Origin: Blastocladiella britannica
Taxonomy: Eukaryota; Blastocladiomycota; Blastocladiomycetes; Blastocladiales; Blastocladiaceae
Direction: 5' to 3'
DNA: 36,351 nt
Assembly: GCA_025349905.2 (NCBI GenBank)
Contig: MU624641.1
Location: 1 to 36,351, forward strand
The notes beneath the pieces were generated by a model. The model did no database searches. It was given only the letters and a program-made list of their open reading frames with translations, and had not been told where the DNA came from. Made by a program: the position numbers and the translations under genes. Below are positions 21,216-30,883 of this stretch, piece after piece; positions within the stretch are counted from its first letter, which is position 1; each line of letters opens with the position of its first letter.

Positions 21216-22054
21216 TCAGAACCGCTCCTTCATGCGCGCACTGACTGTCCGGAGCGTCGCCGCGACCTTCCCCGGCGGCGAGCCCATGATCAGGGCCACA
21301 ATGGCGTCCTTGGCCACCCGGATGTTCTGGAACGACCCCAAAATGTGGATCTTGGTGTCGGCCACCACCACCCGCGTGCGCGACGCGTTCTCGATCGTGT
21401 ACTTTGTCTTGCCCGATTTGCCGGCAATGCGGCCAATCGCTCGCGACAAGTGGTCGCCCGCCAGCGTCTTGACATCTTTGATCTCAAAGCTGTCAATGTA
21501 CAGGTCGTCGAGCCGCAGCAGCGCCAGCGCATCGTCCACCTCAAACCCGAGCGCGTACGCGCGAATGAAATCGGCCGCCTTTTGAAGCGAGGATGGGCTC
21601 TTGGTTTCTTTGCACGTCTATATTTCCCATTTTATCACTATTTTGGTCGAGGAATGAAAAAATAAAAGGGAAATGCATACCCGAATCTCCACACTCTTGG
21701 ACTTGATGTTGAACCGCACCTGCACGCCCATGTGCTCCACCACCGGCGTGTAGAGCTTGAGCCAGTCCTTTTTCAGGGGCGACAGGCGGTGCGGCGGGAT
21801 GAGGACGCGGCGGAATTGCTTGCCAGACTGTTTTTCATTTTGCGATGGTCAGTCCATTTCCATAGATGTGCTCATGTAAAGTTGAGACTTACAGCAAGCT
21901 CTTCGGCCGAGGCAGGGGCAAAGCTGGGCTTGGCCGCAGCGGCAGCGGCAGCGTCGGTGGTGGCAGTGGTCGCGTCCACGTCCATGGTGGACGACGCATC
22001 CGGTAGAGCCGCGATATCGATGGGTGCGAGCGAGAGGAGTGCTGGTGCCGACAT
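21216..22054 (-). CDS. PNO1: KH-domain rRNA-processing factor PNO1/Dim2
   Basis: Exons 22054-21893, 21827-21681 and 21617-21216 give 236 residues. PNO1 (yeast Dim2) binds the 3' end of 18S rRNA in pre-40S particles and guards cleavage by Nob1. After an Ala/Thr-rich N-terminal tail of about 55 residues the protein follows the family closely: [46 protein letters not shown] across an intron, [27 protein letters not shown], then the KH core [24 protein letters not shown] and [22 protein letters not shown]. The length is normal. It transcribes toward the KICS2-like gene, whose ATG lies 48 bp after this stop, and diverges from the dehydrogenase gene. Confidence 0.95.
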
Positions 22055-22231
22055 AAGTGTAATTTCGCGGTGAGAATAATACTTGGCAGAATTATAGAAA
22101 AAAAAAATTTCGGACCAGTGAAGAAAAAAAAAATTTTTAAAATCTTGTGGTCATGCGGAAGGTTGCACTGGCCGAGGAGGGAGCGTTGTGGGGATCTCGA
22201 TCTTCTCTTCTCTTTGGAACGCATAGAAATT
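22055..22231. promoter_or_regulatory. bidirectional promoter of PNO1 and the dehydrogenase gene
   Basis: Only 177 bp separate two divergent start codons, so the transcripts must share a promoter region. It contains two blocks of A followed by T (near 22100-22111 and 22125-22139) that would be rigid, nucleosome-disfavouring DNA. No clear TATA box is visible. Confidence 0.6.
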
Positions 22232-23374
22232 ATGCTCTTGGCCGCCCGTCGCCTCTTCGTCACCTCGCTGTCTACCCGCACCTTCTCGTCCACTTCCTCT
22301 GCCATGGGTCGTCTTGCTGGTCAAACCGTTTTCATGTACTGTTTTTTTGGTTCATATCCAATCTCTCAAAAGTGTCTGACTGACCACTTTTATTGTGGGC
22401 AGCACTGGCGCGAGCGCCGGAATTGGTGCCAGGTACATCAAAGTCATTTGATTTTCTAGGCGAAAACGTACCTGATAAATGGTGAATACAGCTGCGCGCG
22501 CCAGTTCGCGGCTGAATCGTCCAACCTGGTCCTGACCGCGCGCCGCGTCGACCGCCTCACCTCGCTCCGTGACGAGCTTCTGGCCGCGCACCCGACCATT
22601 AAAGTGCACGTGGCCGCTCTGGACGTGACGCACCGCGATGCCGTGGCGCAAGTGGTCGCCGATCTGCCCGCGGACGTGGCCTCGATCGACGTGCTGGTCA
22701 ACAACGCGGGGCTGAGTTTGGGTATGGACACGCTGCTGGATGCCAAGCCCGAGGATGTGGATGGCATGCTGGACACCAACGTCAAGTACGTTTGATCGAA
22801 CTCTTTTTGTACGCATGTGTGTTTTCACTGACGCGAAGATATAAAGGGGTCTGATCAACGTCACGCAGGCGGTGGTTCCGGGCATGAAGACGCGCGGCCG
22901 CGGAACTGTCATCAACATTGGCTCGGTTGCTGGTCGCCAGCCCTAGTACGTTCATATTCATTGACTTCCCAAGGATACCACTGACCAAACATTGTAGTGC
23001 CGGAGGATCTGTGTACTGCGCGTCCAAGGCGGCCGTGGACGCGATCGGCCGCGCCATGACCCAGGAGCTGCTGGCCACGCCCCTGCGGGTGTGCACGATC
23101 GCGCCCGGTGCCGTCAACACCGAGTTTTCGACCATCCGGTTCAAGGGCGATGCCGACAAGGCCGCGGCCGTGTACAAGGGCATTCAGCCGCTCACTGCCG
23201 ACGACATTGCCGAGATTGTCGTGTTTACCGCGGGCCGGCCTGCGCATGTCCAGAGTACGAACCATTCTTTACATATTTTCGGGGCAAGGTTACTCAATTG
23301 ACATGACCACAGTTAACGACATCTTGGTGTTCCCGACCGCCCAGTCGTCCGTGTTTCACATTCACCGCGAGTAA
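22232..23374 (+). CDS. short-chain dehydrogenase, YMR226C/YdfG-like
   Basis: Six exons, 22232-22335, 22403-22432, 22492-22785, 22847-22945, 22998-23254 and 23313-23374, give 281 residues. Relatives are NADP-dependent 3-hydroxy acid/serine dehydrogenases. Splicing assembles the nucleotide-binding TGASAGIGA motif. NNAGLSLGM, INIGSVAGR with the catalytic Ser, SVYCASKAA with the Tyr-x3-Lys pair, and the C-terminal INDILVFPTAQSS follow. The NADP preference is supported by the TARR loop after the second strand. The first 24 residues (MLLAARRLFVTSLSTRTFSS) form an amphipathic, Arg/Ser-rich leader without acids, typical of a mitochondrial presequence. A second ATG at residue 25 begins a normal-length cytosolic form (MGRLAGQTVF), so dual targeting is possible. 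Exon 2 is only 30 nt. Confidence 0.93.
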
Positions 23375-23601
23375 ATAGAAGCGCGGGCATGATAAATAAA
23401 CACTCTTGCATTATTGAAAAGAGAATCTGCGCTTAAAAAACCAAATAGACAAGGGGGAGACAAAACAGGAGAAAGGGTGGTGGGTTGCCATGGAAGGAAA
23501 TGAAGCATTGTGGGTGTGAGTGGGTGGAATGTGGCCGCATTAGAAGGAAAGGCACTGCTTGTTGGTGGAAAGTACAGAAACGAAGAACATAAAAAAAAAA
23601 A

Positions 23602-26600
23602 TCACTCTTCCATGGCATCCGGTGCCTTGATGGACGGCGGCGACGGCAACAGCTGCTGCTGGTGCTGCTGCTGTTGTTGCGCGGCAATGGCGTTGGCAGC
23701 GGCAGCGGCAGCGGCAGCGGCAGCGCGCATGGTGGCGGCCGAGTACGCCGCGGCGTCCAGCGGCATGTACGATGTGAACGACGACATGTCAGGCACGGGA
23801 GCCGCCACGGGGACCGTCATGGGCTGAAGTTGTTGCTGTTGCTGAAGCTGTTGCTGTTGTTGAAGCTGCTGAAGCTGCTGAAGCTGTTGCTGCTGGTGGT
23901 GCTGCTGCTGATGTTGCTGAAGTTGATGATGCTGCTGCTGCATGTGCTGCGCGACAGCATGGGCGGCGTGCATGGACGCGGACATGGTCGAGGGCATGGT
24001 GGTCATCATGGTCGAGGGCATGGCCGGCATCGACCGCGGCATAATGGCCGACGACAGCTGTGGGATCGACATGGCCGACGACGAGACCGACAGGACCATC
24101 GGTGACGACACTGCCGACGAGACCGACGACGGCATTGGCGTGCCCGTAGGGTACATGGGCGCCGGGATCGGGACCGGCCGAGGCGCCACCGCTGCCGCCG
24201 TCGTTGTCACGACGGGTGCGCTGAGATGACCACCAACCATGGGCGACGGCGCCGCCGACGACGCGCTCGTTGTTGCCGCCGAAGCTGCCGAAGCTGCCGA
24301 AGCCGCTGCTACCACCACTGCCGCTGATTCGGCAGCTGCCGCCGCCGCCGCCGCCTCCGCCGCCGCGTGCTTGGGCGACTTGATGCGGCCCAGCCGCGCC
24401 TCGTAGTTGTACTTGTTGCGCACCGCAATCACCGTGAACCGCGCCAGTTTGCGGTCAATCGATCCGTGGGGCCCGTGCTCCGAGTAAATCTCAGACGCGG
24501 CCTGGCCCAGCACCTCGGCGCCGTGCCGCAGCACCTCGAGCTCCTCAGGCGTCCATGGCTGCATGCGCAGCGCATCGGCCGCTGCGGTCGGGCTCCGCCA
24601 CGACGACGCCGTCACGGCTGGCGACATTTCGGGAGTGGGCGGCATGTGCAGTGCGGGCGCTGGTGAGCTCGAGGTCATTACCGGCGGAGTAGCGGATGCG
24701 GCGGGACCCTCGCTGCTCTGGTGAGCAGTGGCGGCCAGCAGCGGCGACGTCAGCGGGGCTGATGGGTCCGACACGCCGTCAGCGGGCGGAGTCGTCGATG
24801 GTTGCAGCGATGCGGCAAACGCCGCGCCCACCGCCAACTGGGCGTCGCCCGCTGCTGCCGCCGTGGGCTGTTGCTCCGGCGCCGACGCAGCCCCATCGGC
24901 ACCATCCACCGCCATCTCGGACGCAGCCTGGTCCTCGGTCGAAGCAGCAGCGGAAGCAGCACCCGGAGTCGACCCCGCGTTATCGAGCGTCGCGCCCCAC
25001 GTCCCCGACCAGAACCCAGGCGCCGAGACCATCGCCGCGACCCCCGCGGGCACGCGTCCGAGCTTAGCGGCACGGTGAACACGCTTCGCAATCGAGTGCA
25101 AGTCCTTTTGCGGCGGCAGCACTTGGCCATGAGTTCCGGCCGGTCCCCACCGCTCGTAAATGGTCGCCCACTTGGGCCCGAGCTCCAGCACTTTTTCGTA
25201 CAGGAACGTGTCCTGCGCCGCGGTCCACCGCACAAATGACCGGTTGCCGAGCATTGCCAGGGACGTGGGCGACCGCGTCGAGGACGTCGACGGCCGTGGG
25301 CCCTTCTTGCTCGACCGCTTGGTGCCCGTCGTGGGAGCTGGAGATTTGGGCATCGGCACGCCTGCTCCCACGCCCGGCAGCGGCGTTGACGACACGGGAT
25401 CCTGACGTGCTGGCGTCATTGCGGTAGCGGCAGTAGCGGCTTCGGTGGCAGCGGCATGGTCGCGCTCCATCATTAGCATCACCATCATCGCCGTCTGGTG
25501 CTGGTTGGCGTGCGGCGGAGTGCCCGCGGGTGTGATCAGGGAACCGACATGCGGGGTGGCAGACGCGACCGGACCGGCAGCGGCATTCGATGGCAAGAAC
25601 GGACTGATGCTGCTGCTGCTGCTGGGAACTGCTGCTGCTGCAACCGGTACCACCGCGGGAGCCGGCGGCGGCGAATGGCGGTTGCTTGTCGCCGTGGGCG
25701 GTGCCAACGACAGCGAGATCGACGACGACAGCTGCGCAATGTCGAGGTGGTGAATGTGACGCAGAACCTCTGGCTGGCTGACGGCCACCACCGGACGAGC
25801 TGGCTCCGAAACCGGGAAGTTCATTTGCGGGTGCAGCAGCGCGGTCGGGGCCTGCTGTTGCTGCTGCCGCTGTTGCTGGGGCGGCGGCGGAGGCGTAATG
25901 TCCATGGGATCGTCGTCCATCGCGGCCGTCGTCGTCGGAGCAGAAGCAGGGACGGCAGCAACCGGAGCTGCCGTGGCCGTGACGTTGGCAGCGGCAATGG
26001 ACGAGACCTCGTGCTGCGCGTCGTGCGCGCGCTGGTAGACCGACAACGTGTACGCTTCCTCGAGCATCAGCGCCAGGCGCCGGAACGCGGCCGAGTGGCC
26101 GACGGCAGCGCGGCGCCGCGACTGAGCCGCGCGCGAGTTGCCGCGCAGCGCTTGCACCAGCGCCGAGGCGGTCGCGTCCAGCTGCAGCACCACGGGCCCA
26201 AGATCCACGTCCATGGCGTCGTCGTCCTCCTCGGCGTCGTTATCGCCGTCTTCCTGATCGCCGTTCCCTTGACGGTCGTCTCCTCCGGGACGTTGGACCC
26301 GCGCGATCGCACTGCCAGCAGCGGCGGCGGTGTTAATCACGGCGGTGGAGGACGGAGTGGGCGGGAACAGGGGGCTGGGAGGGCACTGGTCAGCCGCGCC
26401 GACACTTGCGGTTGTGGTGACCGCCGTCGTTGTGGGAGCAGTCAGCACCAGTGCGGCGACGGGAGGTGTGATGGCCGTCACAACAGCAGTCACAGGAGCA
26501 GAAGTCGGGGAAGTGATTGCGACTGCGACTGGCGCTGGCGCTGGAGCTGGGTTGGAGTTGGGAGTGGTGGACGTAATTGTGGAAGGAATTGTGGCCGGAA

Positions 26601-26832
26601 GGGACGGCGCCGATGCCGCCGGATTTCCAGCAGCAGCAATCGTCGGAACACTTGCATCAGCTGATGCAGCAGCAGCTGGAGCAGTTGTTGAAGAGGTAGA
26701 GGTAGCTGGAGTCGCAGCCGACGAGATTGACATGGACATGGACATGGACATGGCATGCAACAGTTGCGGAGCCTGATTCTCGGCCCCCGTCGCCGCCGCG
26801 TTGGCAAACAGCCGGTGGGGTTTGCGGTCCAT
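23602..26832 (-). CDS. large low-complexity protein with two SANT/Myb-like domains and a poly-Q tract
   Basis: A single exon of 1076 codons, the only large intronless gene in the window. The ATG at 26832 is the first plausible one (MDRKPHRLFANAA); the frame stays open upstream but without family-like sequence. A first Myb-like unit lies at about residues 528-590 (RWTAAQDTFLYEKVLELG, then WATIYERWG and IAKRVHRAAKLGR). A second lies at about 754-815 (PWTPEELEVLRHGAEVLG, IYSEHG, VRNKYNYEARLGRIK). Most of the rest is Ala-, Pro-, Ser- and Thr-rich; an acidic patch near residue 195-210 and a Gln/His tract at about 960-1005 are typical of transcription or chromatin regulators. This suggests a nuclear DNA-binding or chromatin protein; targets are unknown. 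Confidence 0.8.
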   Translation of the reverse strand: MDRKPHRLFANAAATGAENQAPQLLHAMSMSMSMSISSAATPATSTSSTTAPAAAASADASVPTIAAAGNPAASAPSLPATIPSTITSTTPNSNPAPAPAPVAVAITSPTSAPVTAVVTAITPPVAALVLTAPTTTAVTTTASVGAADQCPPSPLFPPTPSSTAVINTAAAAGSAIARVQRPGGDDRQGNGDQEDGDNDAEEDDDAMDVDLGPVVLQLDATASALVQALRGNSRAAQSRRRAAVGHSAAFRRLALMLEEAYTLSVYQRAHDAQHEVSSIAAANVTATAAPVAAVPASAPTTTAAMDDDPMDITPPPPPQQQRQQQQQAPTALLHPQMNFPVSEPARPVVAVSQPEVLRHIHHLDIAQLSSSISLSLAPPTATSNRHSPPPAPAVVPVAAAAVPSSSSSISPFLPSNAAAGPVASATPHVGSLITPAGTPPHANQHQTAMMVMLMMERDHAAATEAATAATAMTPARQDPVSSTPLPGVGAGVPMPKSPAPTTGTKRSSKKGPRPSTSSTRSPTSLAMLGNRSFVRWTAAQDTFLYEKVLELGPKWATIYERWGPAGTHGQVLPPQKDLHSIAKRVHRAAKLGRVPAGVAAMVSAPGFWSGTWGATLDNAGSTPGAASAAASTEDQAASEMAVDGADGAASAPEQQPTAAAAGDAQLAVGAAFAASLQPSTTPPADGVSDPSAPLTSPLLAATAHQSSEGPAASATPPVMTSSSPAPALHMPPTPEMSPAVTASSWRSPTAAADALRMQPWTPEELEVLRHGAEVLGQAASEIYSEHGPHGSIDRKLARFTVIAVRNKYNYEARLGRIKSPKHAAAEAAAAAAAAESAAVVVAAASAASAASAATTSASSAAPSPMVGGHLSAPVVTTTAAAVAPRPVPIPAPMYPTGTPMPSSVSSAVSSPMVLSVSSSAMSIPQLSSAIMPRSMPAMPSTMMTTMPSTMSASMHAAHAVAQHMQQQHHQLQQHQQQHHQQQQLQQLQQLQQQQQLQQQQQLQPMTVPVAAPVPDMSSFTSYMPLDAAAYSAATMRAAAAAAAAAANAIAAQQQQQHQQQLLPSPPSIKAPDAMEE
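23638..23945 (-). repeat. CAG/CTG-rich tract encoding poly-Gln and poly-Ala
   Basis: Within the SANT protein the coding strand carries many CAG and CAA codons (Gln runs near 23640-23685 and 23826-23945) and a GCTGCC-type run encoding about ten Ala residues near 23695-23727. CAG is mixed with CAA and CAC, which slows expansion compared with a pure repeat. Confidence 0.75.
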
Positions 26833-27105
26833 TTGTATTATTTTCTTCTGTATTTCGTTGTACTTGGTTGGTACTGGTTCCTTTTTTTGAGTCTGAGGAG
26901 CGAGCGTACGCTTGGGTGAATCTTTTTTCCTGGGCAATTCGTGTTGGTTCAGCGCGTGGGGAAGGGAAAAAAGTTTGTTGAAATTATGTCGGCGCGCGGG
27001 AAAATTTGTTCCCAAAGACCACGCCTTTTTTTTTCGGCAAGCCACACAATTTTTTGTGAAATGTATCCAATATACTTGGGATCCCAATATGCTTTTTATT
27101 ATCAC
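26833..27105. other. intergenic region, GCN20 3' end to SANT gene start
   Basis: These 273 bp separate two minus-strand genes. They are AT-richer than the genes, have several A/T homopolymers, and should contain the GCN20 3' untranslated region and the SANT-gene promoter. No additional gene is seen. Confidence 0.5.
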
Positions 27106-29883
27106 TCAGAGCTCGGTCGGGATCTCCAGCGTCGCACGGTAGTCCTCGATCGTGTCGCCGGCAAACTTGGTGACCTTTCCCTTGTCGCAGACCCAGATCT
27201 CGGTGCACACTTGCGAAATGAACCGCTGGTCGTGGGAAATGAGCAGCACGCCGCCGCCATAGTCGCGCAGGGCGTCCGCGAGACTGTCCACCGACTATAC
27301 ATATATATTTTGTAAGCATCAACTCAACGAGTAATAAAATGATCAACAACGTACGTAGAGATCGAGGTGGTTGGTCGGCTCGTCAAGAAGCAAGAGCGCT
27401 GGGCACGCCCCAACAAACCATTTGGTCAGTCAACTGCAATTGAGAAAAAGTAAATGGCAAAACGTACAAGGCCGCTGCAACGCCAGACTGGCAAACACCA
27501 CGCGACTCTTCTGCCCACCGGAAAGCGTGCCCATCTGCTGCAGACCCACACGGCCCGAAATACCAAAGCAACCGAGCTGGCGACGGTACTCTTCGTCGGG
27601 GTATCCGGGGAAATTCTTGGCCAGGTACTGCACGGGCGTCAGCGTCAGATCCTCCAGCGCATCCACGTGGTGCTGGTTGAACAGCGCGTATTTCAAGCGG
27701 CCGTGGCGGAACACGCGGCCGGCCATTGGGTCCAGCTGGCCCGTCAGCAGCTTGAGCACCGTCGACTTACCTCTGTTATTGACTTTTATGAGTTATGTCC
27801 ATACCATCAACAAAAATATGTATACGCACGCTCCGTTGGGTCCGACAACCGCAATTCGCGAATCGAGCTGCACGTCGAGCGAGACGCCCTGCACAATCAT
27901 CTTTTCGAGCGAGTACCCGAACGACACCTCGTCCATCTGCAGGATTGGTGGCGAAATCTTTTCCGGCGGCGGGAACTGGAACGTCACGTTGACCTCCTCT
28001 GCTCCATCAAGTGGTTAATTGTCACAGAAAAAAAAAATAACAAAAAAGGATGAAAACGAACCAGTGGGCACCTCCAACTCGGGCAACTTTTCCAGCATCT
28101 TCATGCGCGCCTGCGCCTGCGGTGCGCGCTTGGCATTGTAGCGCCAGCGGTCCACAAACGCCTGCAGGTGCGCGCGGACTTGCATTTGCGAGTCGTACTC
28201 GCGCTGGGCCTGCTTGCGCCGCTCGTCCGACGTCTTTTCAAAGATCGAGTAGTTACCGCGGTACACGTCCAAGCGCTCGTCGTGCTGGTGGATAATATCG
28301 GTCGCCACCGAGTCCAGGAACACGCGATCGTGCGATACGACCAGCAGCGTCGACGGCCAGTGCGCAAGGTAGTTGGAGAGCCATACCACGGCCCTGAATA
28401 ATATTTTGTAGAATCAGTTTTTGTGACCAAAAAAATTCAAGAAAACGCAACGTACGGGATATCCATGTGGTTAGTCGGCTCATCGAGAAGCAGGAGATCT
28501 AATGCAGAATGCAATCAATAATACTTCAAACACAAAAAAAAAGAGAAAGCGAGCGTACCAGGACGGGTAAACAGCGATCGGGCCAGAGCAACGCGCATCT
28601 TCCAACCACCACTAAACTCGGTGGTCTTTTGCTTCATCATCTCCTTGGAGAACCCAAGACCGGCGAGAATGGTACCGGCGCGCATCTCGGCTGTCGACGC
28701 CTCAATCTCCTCCATCTTGGCGTACACTTGCTTGAGACGGTTCTCGAGCTGCTTGGCGGCATCGGGGGCGGCATCCTGCTGCTCCTCGAGCGCCGCCAGC
28801 TGCTTGTTGAGATCGGCCTCCTGGCGCAGCAGGTACGAGCGGTACACGTCCGCCGTCACCACCGACTCGAGACACGACTTGCCGTCCAGGTGCAGGTCCT
28901 GCTCGACGTGGCCAATCGACACGTGCTTGAACTTTTCCATGCCGGGGATCTCGCGCGCCACGAGCGCACGCAGCAGCGTCGACTTTCCGATACTGTTATA
29001 TTTTTTTTCGGTGCGTCAACAGATCAATTGGAACAAAAAAAAGAAAGGGTATATACCCGTTACGACCCACAAGACCGTAGCGGCGACCGTAGACGAGCGA
29101 AATGTTGGCTGACGACAGAATGCGCAACCCGGCGTGCGAGATATCAAAGTTCTCGAGCTGCACGTCGTTGGACTTTCCGCGCGCCGCCAAGATTTCGCGG
29201 ATCTGCGCGTCCGAGAGCTCGCGGGCCTGCGCGCCCTGCGCCTTCTTGTCAATGGCCTTGAACGACACCTCAATGTCGGTGTTGCGCTTCTCCATCTTGG
29301 CCTTGAGCTTCAGCTCGGCCTTCTCGAGCTTTGCCGAGTCCACGCGCGTCGCCGTCTTGCGGGCACCCGCGTGCGTGATATCGGCGCCGCCGGGAACGTA
29401 AGCACCGGAAGACCCCTCAAGCGCCGACATGTGCACGGGCCCACCGGCCAGACGCTGCGGGCCGGCCGATTTGGGTCCACCGGTGCTGGCACGCACGCCC
29501 ACGTGCGGCGCAAGGGCCACGCACAAGCTCTGAATCACGTCGGCGGTCGGTGGGACCACAATGTCGGCGGCCCCGCCCGCGGCAGCGTTGAGCGTGGCCG
29601 TGTCGGTCAGTACCGGGGTCACGAACTCGGCCAGCGCGGCGGCCACTACCGCATCGCCACCGGCAGGGTCGGCGACCGAGAACTCGCTCGCGTCCGTGTC
29701 GTGCACTGAGCCGGCAATCCAGTCGCGCACCGACTCGGGCAAGAGGGGCAGCGCGGCGTTGATCAGGTCCGCGACCTCGTCGGTGGCGGGCTCGTCGTCG
29801 TCCGAGGCGGCGGTGGCAGCGGTCTTGCGCAGGCCGTTGGACTCGTACTCGTCGTAGTCGATGGGCATATGCTTGGCGACCAT
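27106..29883 (-). CDS. GCN20: ABC-F ATPase, GCN20/ABCF3-type
   Basis: Eight exons, 29883-29057, 28992-28559, 28498-28456, 28393-28062, 27998-27830, 27772-27468, 27398-27355 and 27294-27106, give 780 residues in phase. GCN20 is a soluble twin-ATPase that works with Gcn1 on ribosomes to activate the kinase Gcn2 when amino acids run short. The N-terminal 280 residues form the Gcn1-binding region, with a charged KLEKAELKLKAKMEKR helix. NBD1 has GRNGIGKST (split by an intron), FSGGWKMRVALARSLF and LLLLDEPTNHMD. The linker has the ABC-F Arg/Lys-rich helices. NBD2 has GPNGAGKST, LSGGQKSRVVFA and LLLLDEPTNHLD, then LISHDQRF. Both sites look catalytically intact. Exons 3 and 7, of 43 and 44 nt, each encode a Walker B segment, a striking parallel. 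Confidence 0.95.
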
Positions 29884-30032
29884 TTTTTTTCACTTATTTT
29901 GAAAACGGTCGTCCTTGGAAGAGCGAGCAGTCACGACATGTGTTGGTTGTTGATCCAACCTTCAACACTCCACGAATCACCCACACATCCCACAGCCGAT
30001 ATAAGGAAGAAAAAAAAATTGCATTTCAATTT

Positions 30033-30785
30033 TCACGACCACTGTAACAGTTGTTGGAAATAGGTAATGTGAGTGAGGAAACCAATCCAAAAAAAAAAAA
30101 AAAAAAATAGACATAGACATACCTGCGAAAGGTACGACTCGGCCACCACACGCGCCCGGGCATTGAGCGACAACTGCATCTCCGAGATCTCCTTGTCGAC
30201 TTCTTCCATGAACTGGATGATAAAGTCCACCAGCTTGTGCTTGTACATTTGCTCGGTGTGGAAGTTGGTGATCAGGAACGAGATATCGTAGCCGTCAATC
30301 GCTTTACGGCGCAAGATCACGAAATTCTCGGCCCGCATCATCAGGAACCGTGTGAACTTGTGCACCAGGATCTTTTCAATCTCGTTGGCCTGCTTGATTT
30401 TGATCGACACACGCACCGAGTTGATGCTGGGCTCGATCAACACCCGCTCGCCCTCGTTGCGCGACACGACGATCGGGTTGAGGAGCACCTCTTTGGTGGA
30501 CCTGTTACATATTTTTGCAGTTGAGCCTTTGTCCAACGCTTTAAGTGAGCCAATTAACCATACCCCGCCTCAATCTCGGGCTTGTTGTGCCGCTCCACCA
30601 CCTGCGAAGCAAAGTTTTCCAGGCACAGGGCGGCACGCAGCGACGTTCGCACCGCGGTCAGGTACGGGCGCAGGGTTGCTGACTGGTTAGAGCGTGGCGT
30701 TTTTTTTCATGTATATCAGTATAGCGGTCATAATTTTGGTATCGGATACGGATGGCCATTGGCGGTATCAGTGGGACCGGACCAT
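30033..30785 (-). CDS. ARPC4: Arp2/3 complex subunit 4 (p20)
   Basis: Four exons, 30785-30783, 30682-30564, 30501-30123 and 30041-30033, give 169 residues, against 168 in human. ARPC4 is a core subunit of the actin-branching Arp2/3 complex. The fit is very strong: [121 protein letters not shown] (a near-identical block, given here as landmarks). The first exon is inferred as just the ATG at 30785-30783, followed by GTCCGG, because exon 2 opens directly with SATLRP in phase 0. The last exon is only 9 nt (Trp-Ser-stop). The third intron has a 19-nt T run after its GTATGT donor. Confidence 0.9.
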
Positions 30786-30883
30786 TTTTATCGTATATCG
30801 TGGGTGTGGAGGCAAGAAAAGTACGACTGGCCAGCGAAAGAGAGGTCTGCTCTTTGCCAAGAACAAAATCAAATCATATCAAA
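30786..30883. promoter_or_regulatory. 98-bp bidirectional promoter of ARPC4 and SNU23
   Basis: The inferred start codons of two divergent genes lie 98 bp apart. The interval contains ATACGATAAAA-like sequence on the minus strand close to the ARPC4 start, and AT-rich leader sequence before the SNU23 ATG. Both 5' untranslated regions must be very short. Confidence 0.45.

Noticed and set aside
25498..26664. 388-codon plus-strand frame opposite the SANT protein gene
   Set aside because: Composition (almost only Arg, Gly, Ser, Cys) is typical of an antisense shadow of Ala/Pro-rich coding sequence.
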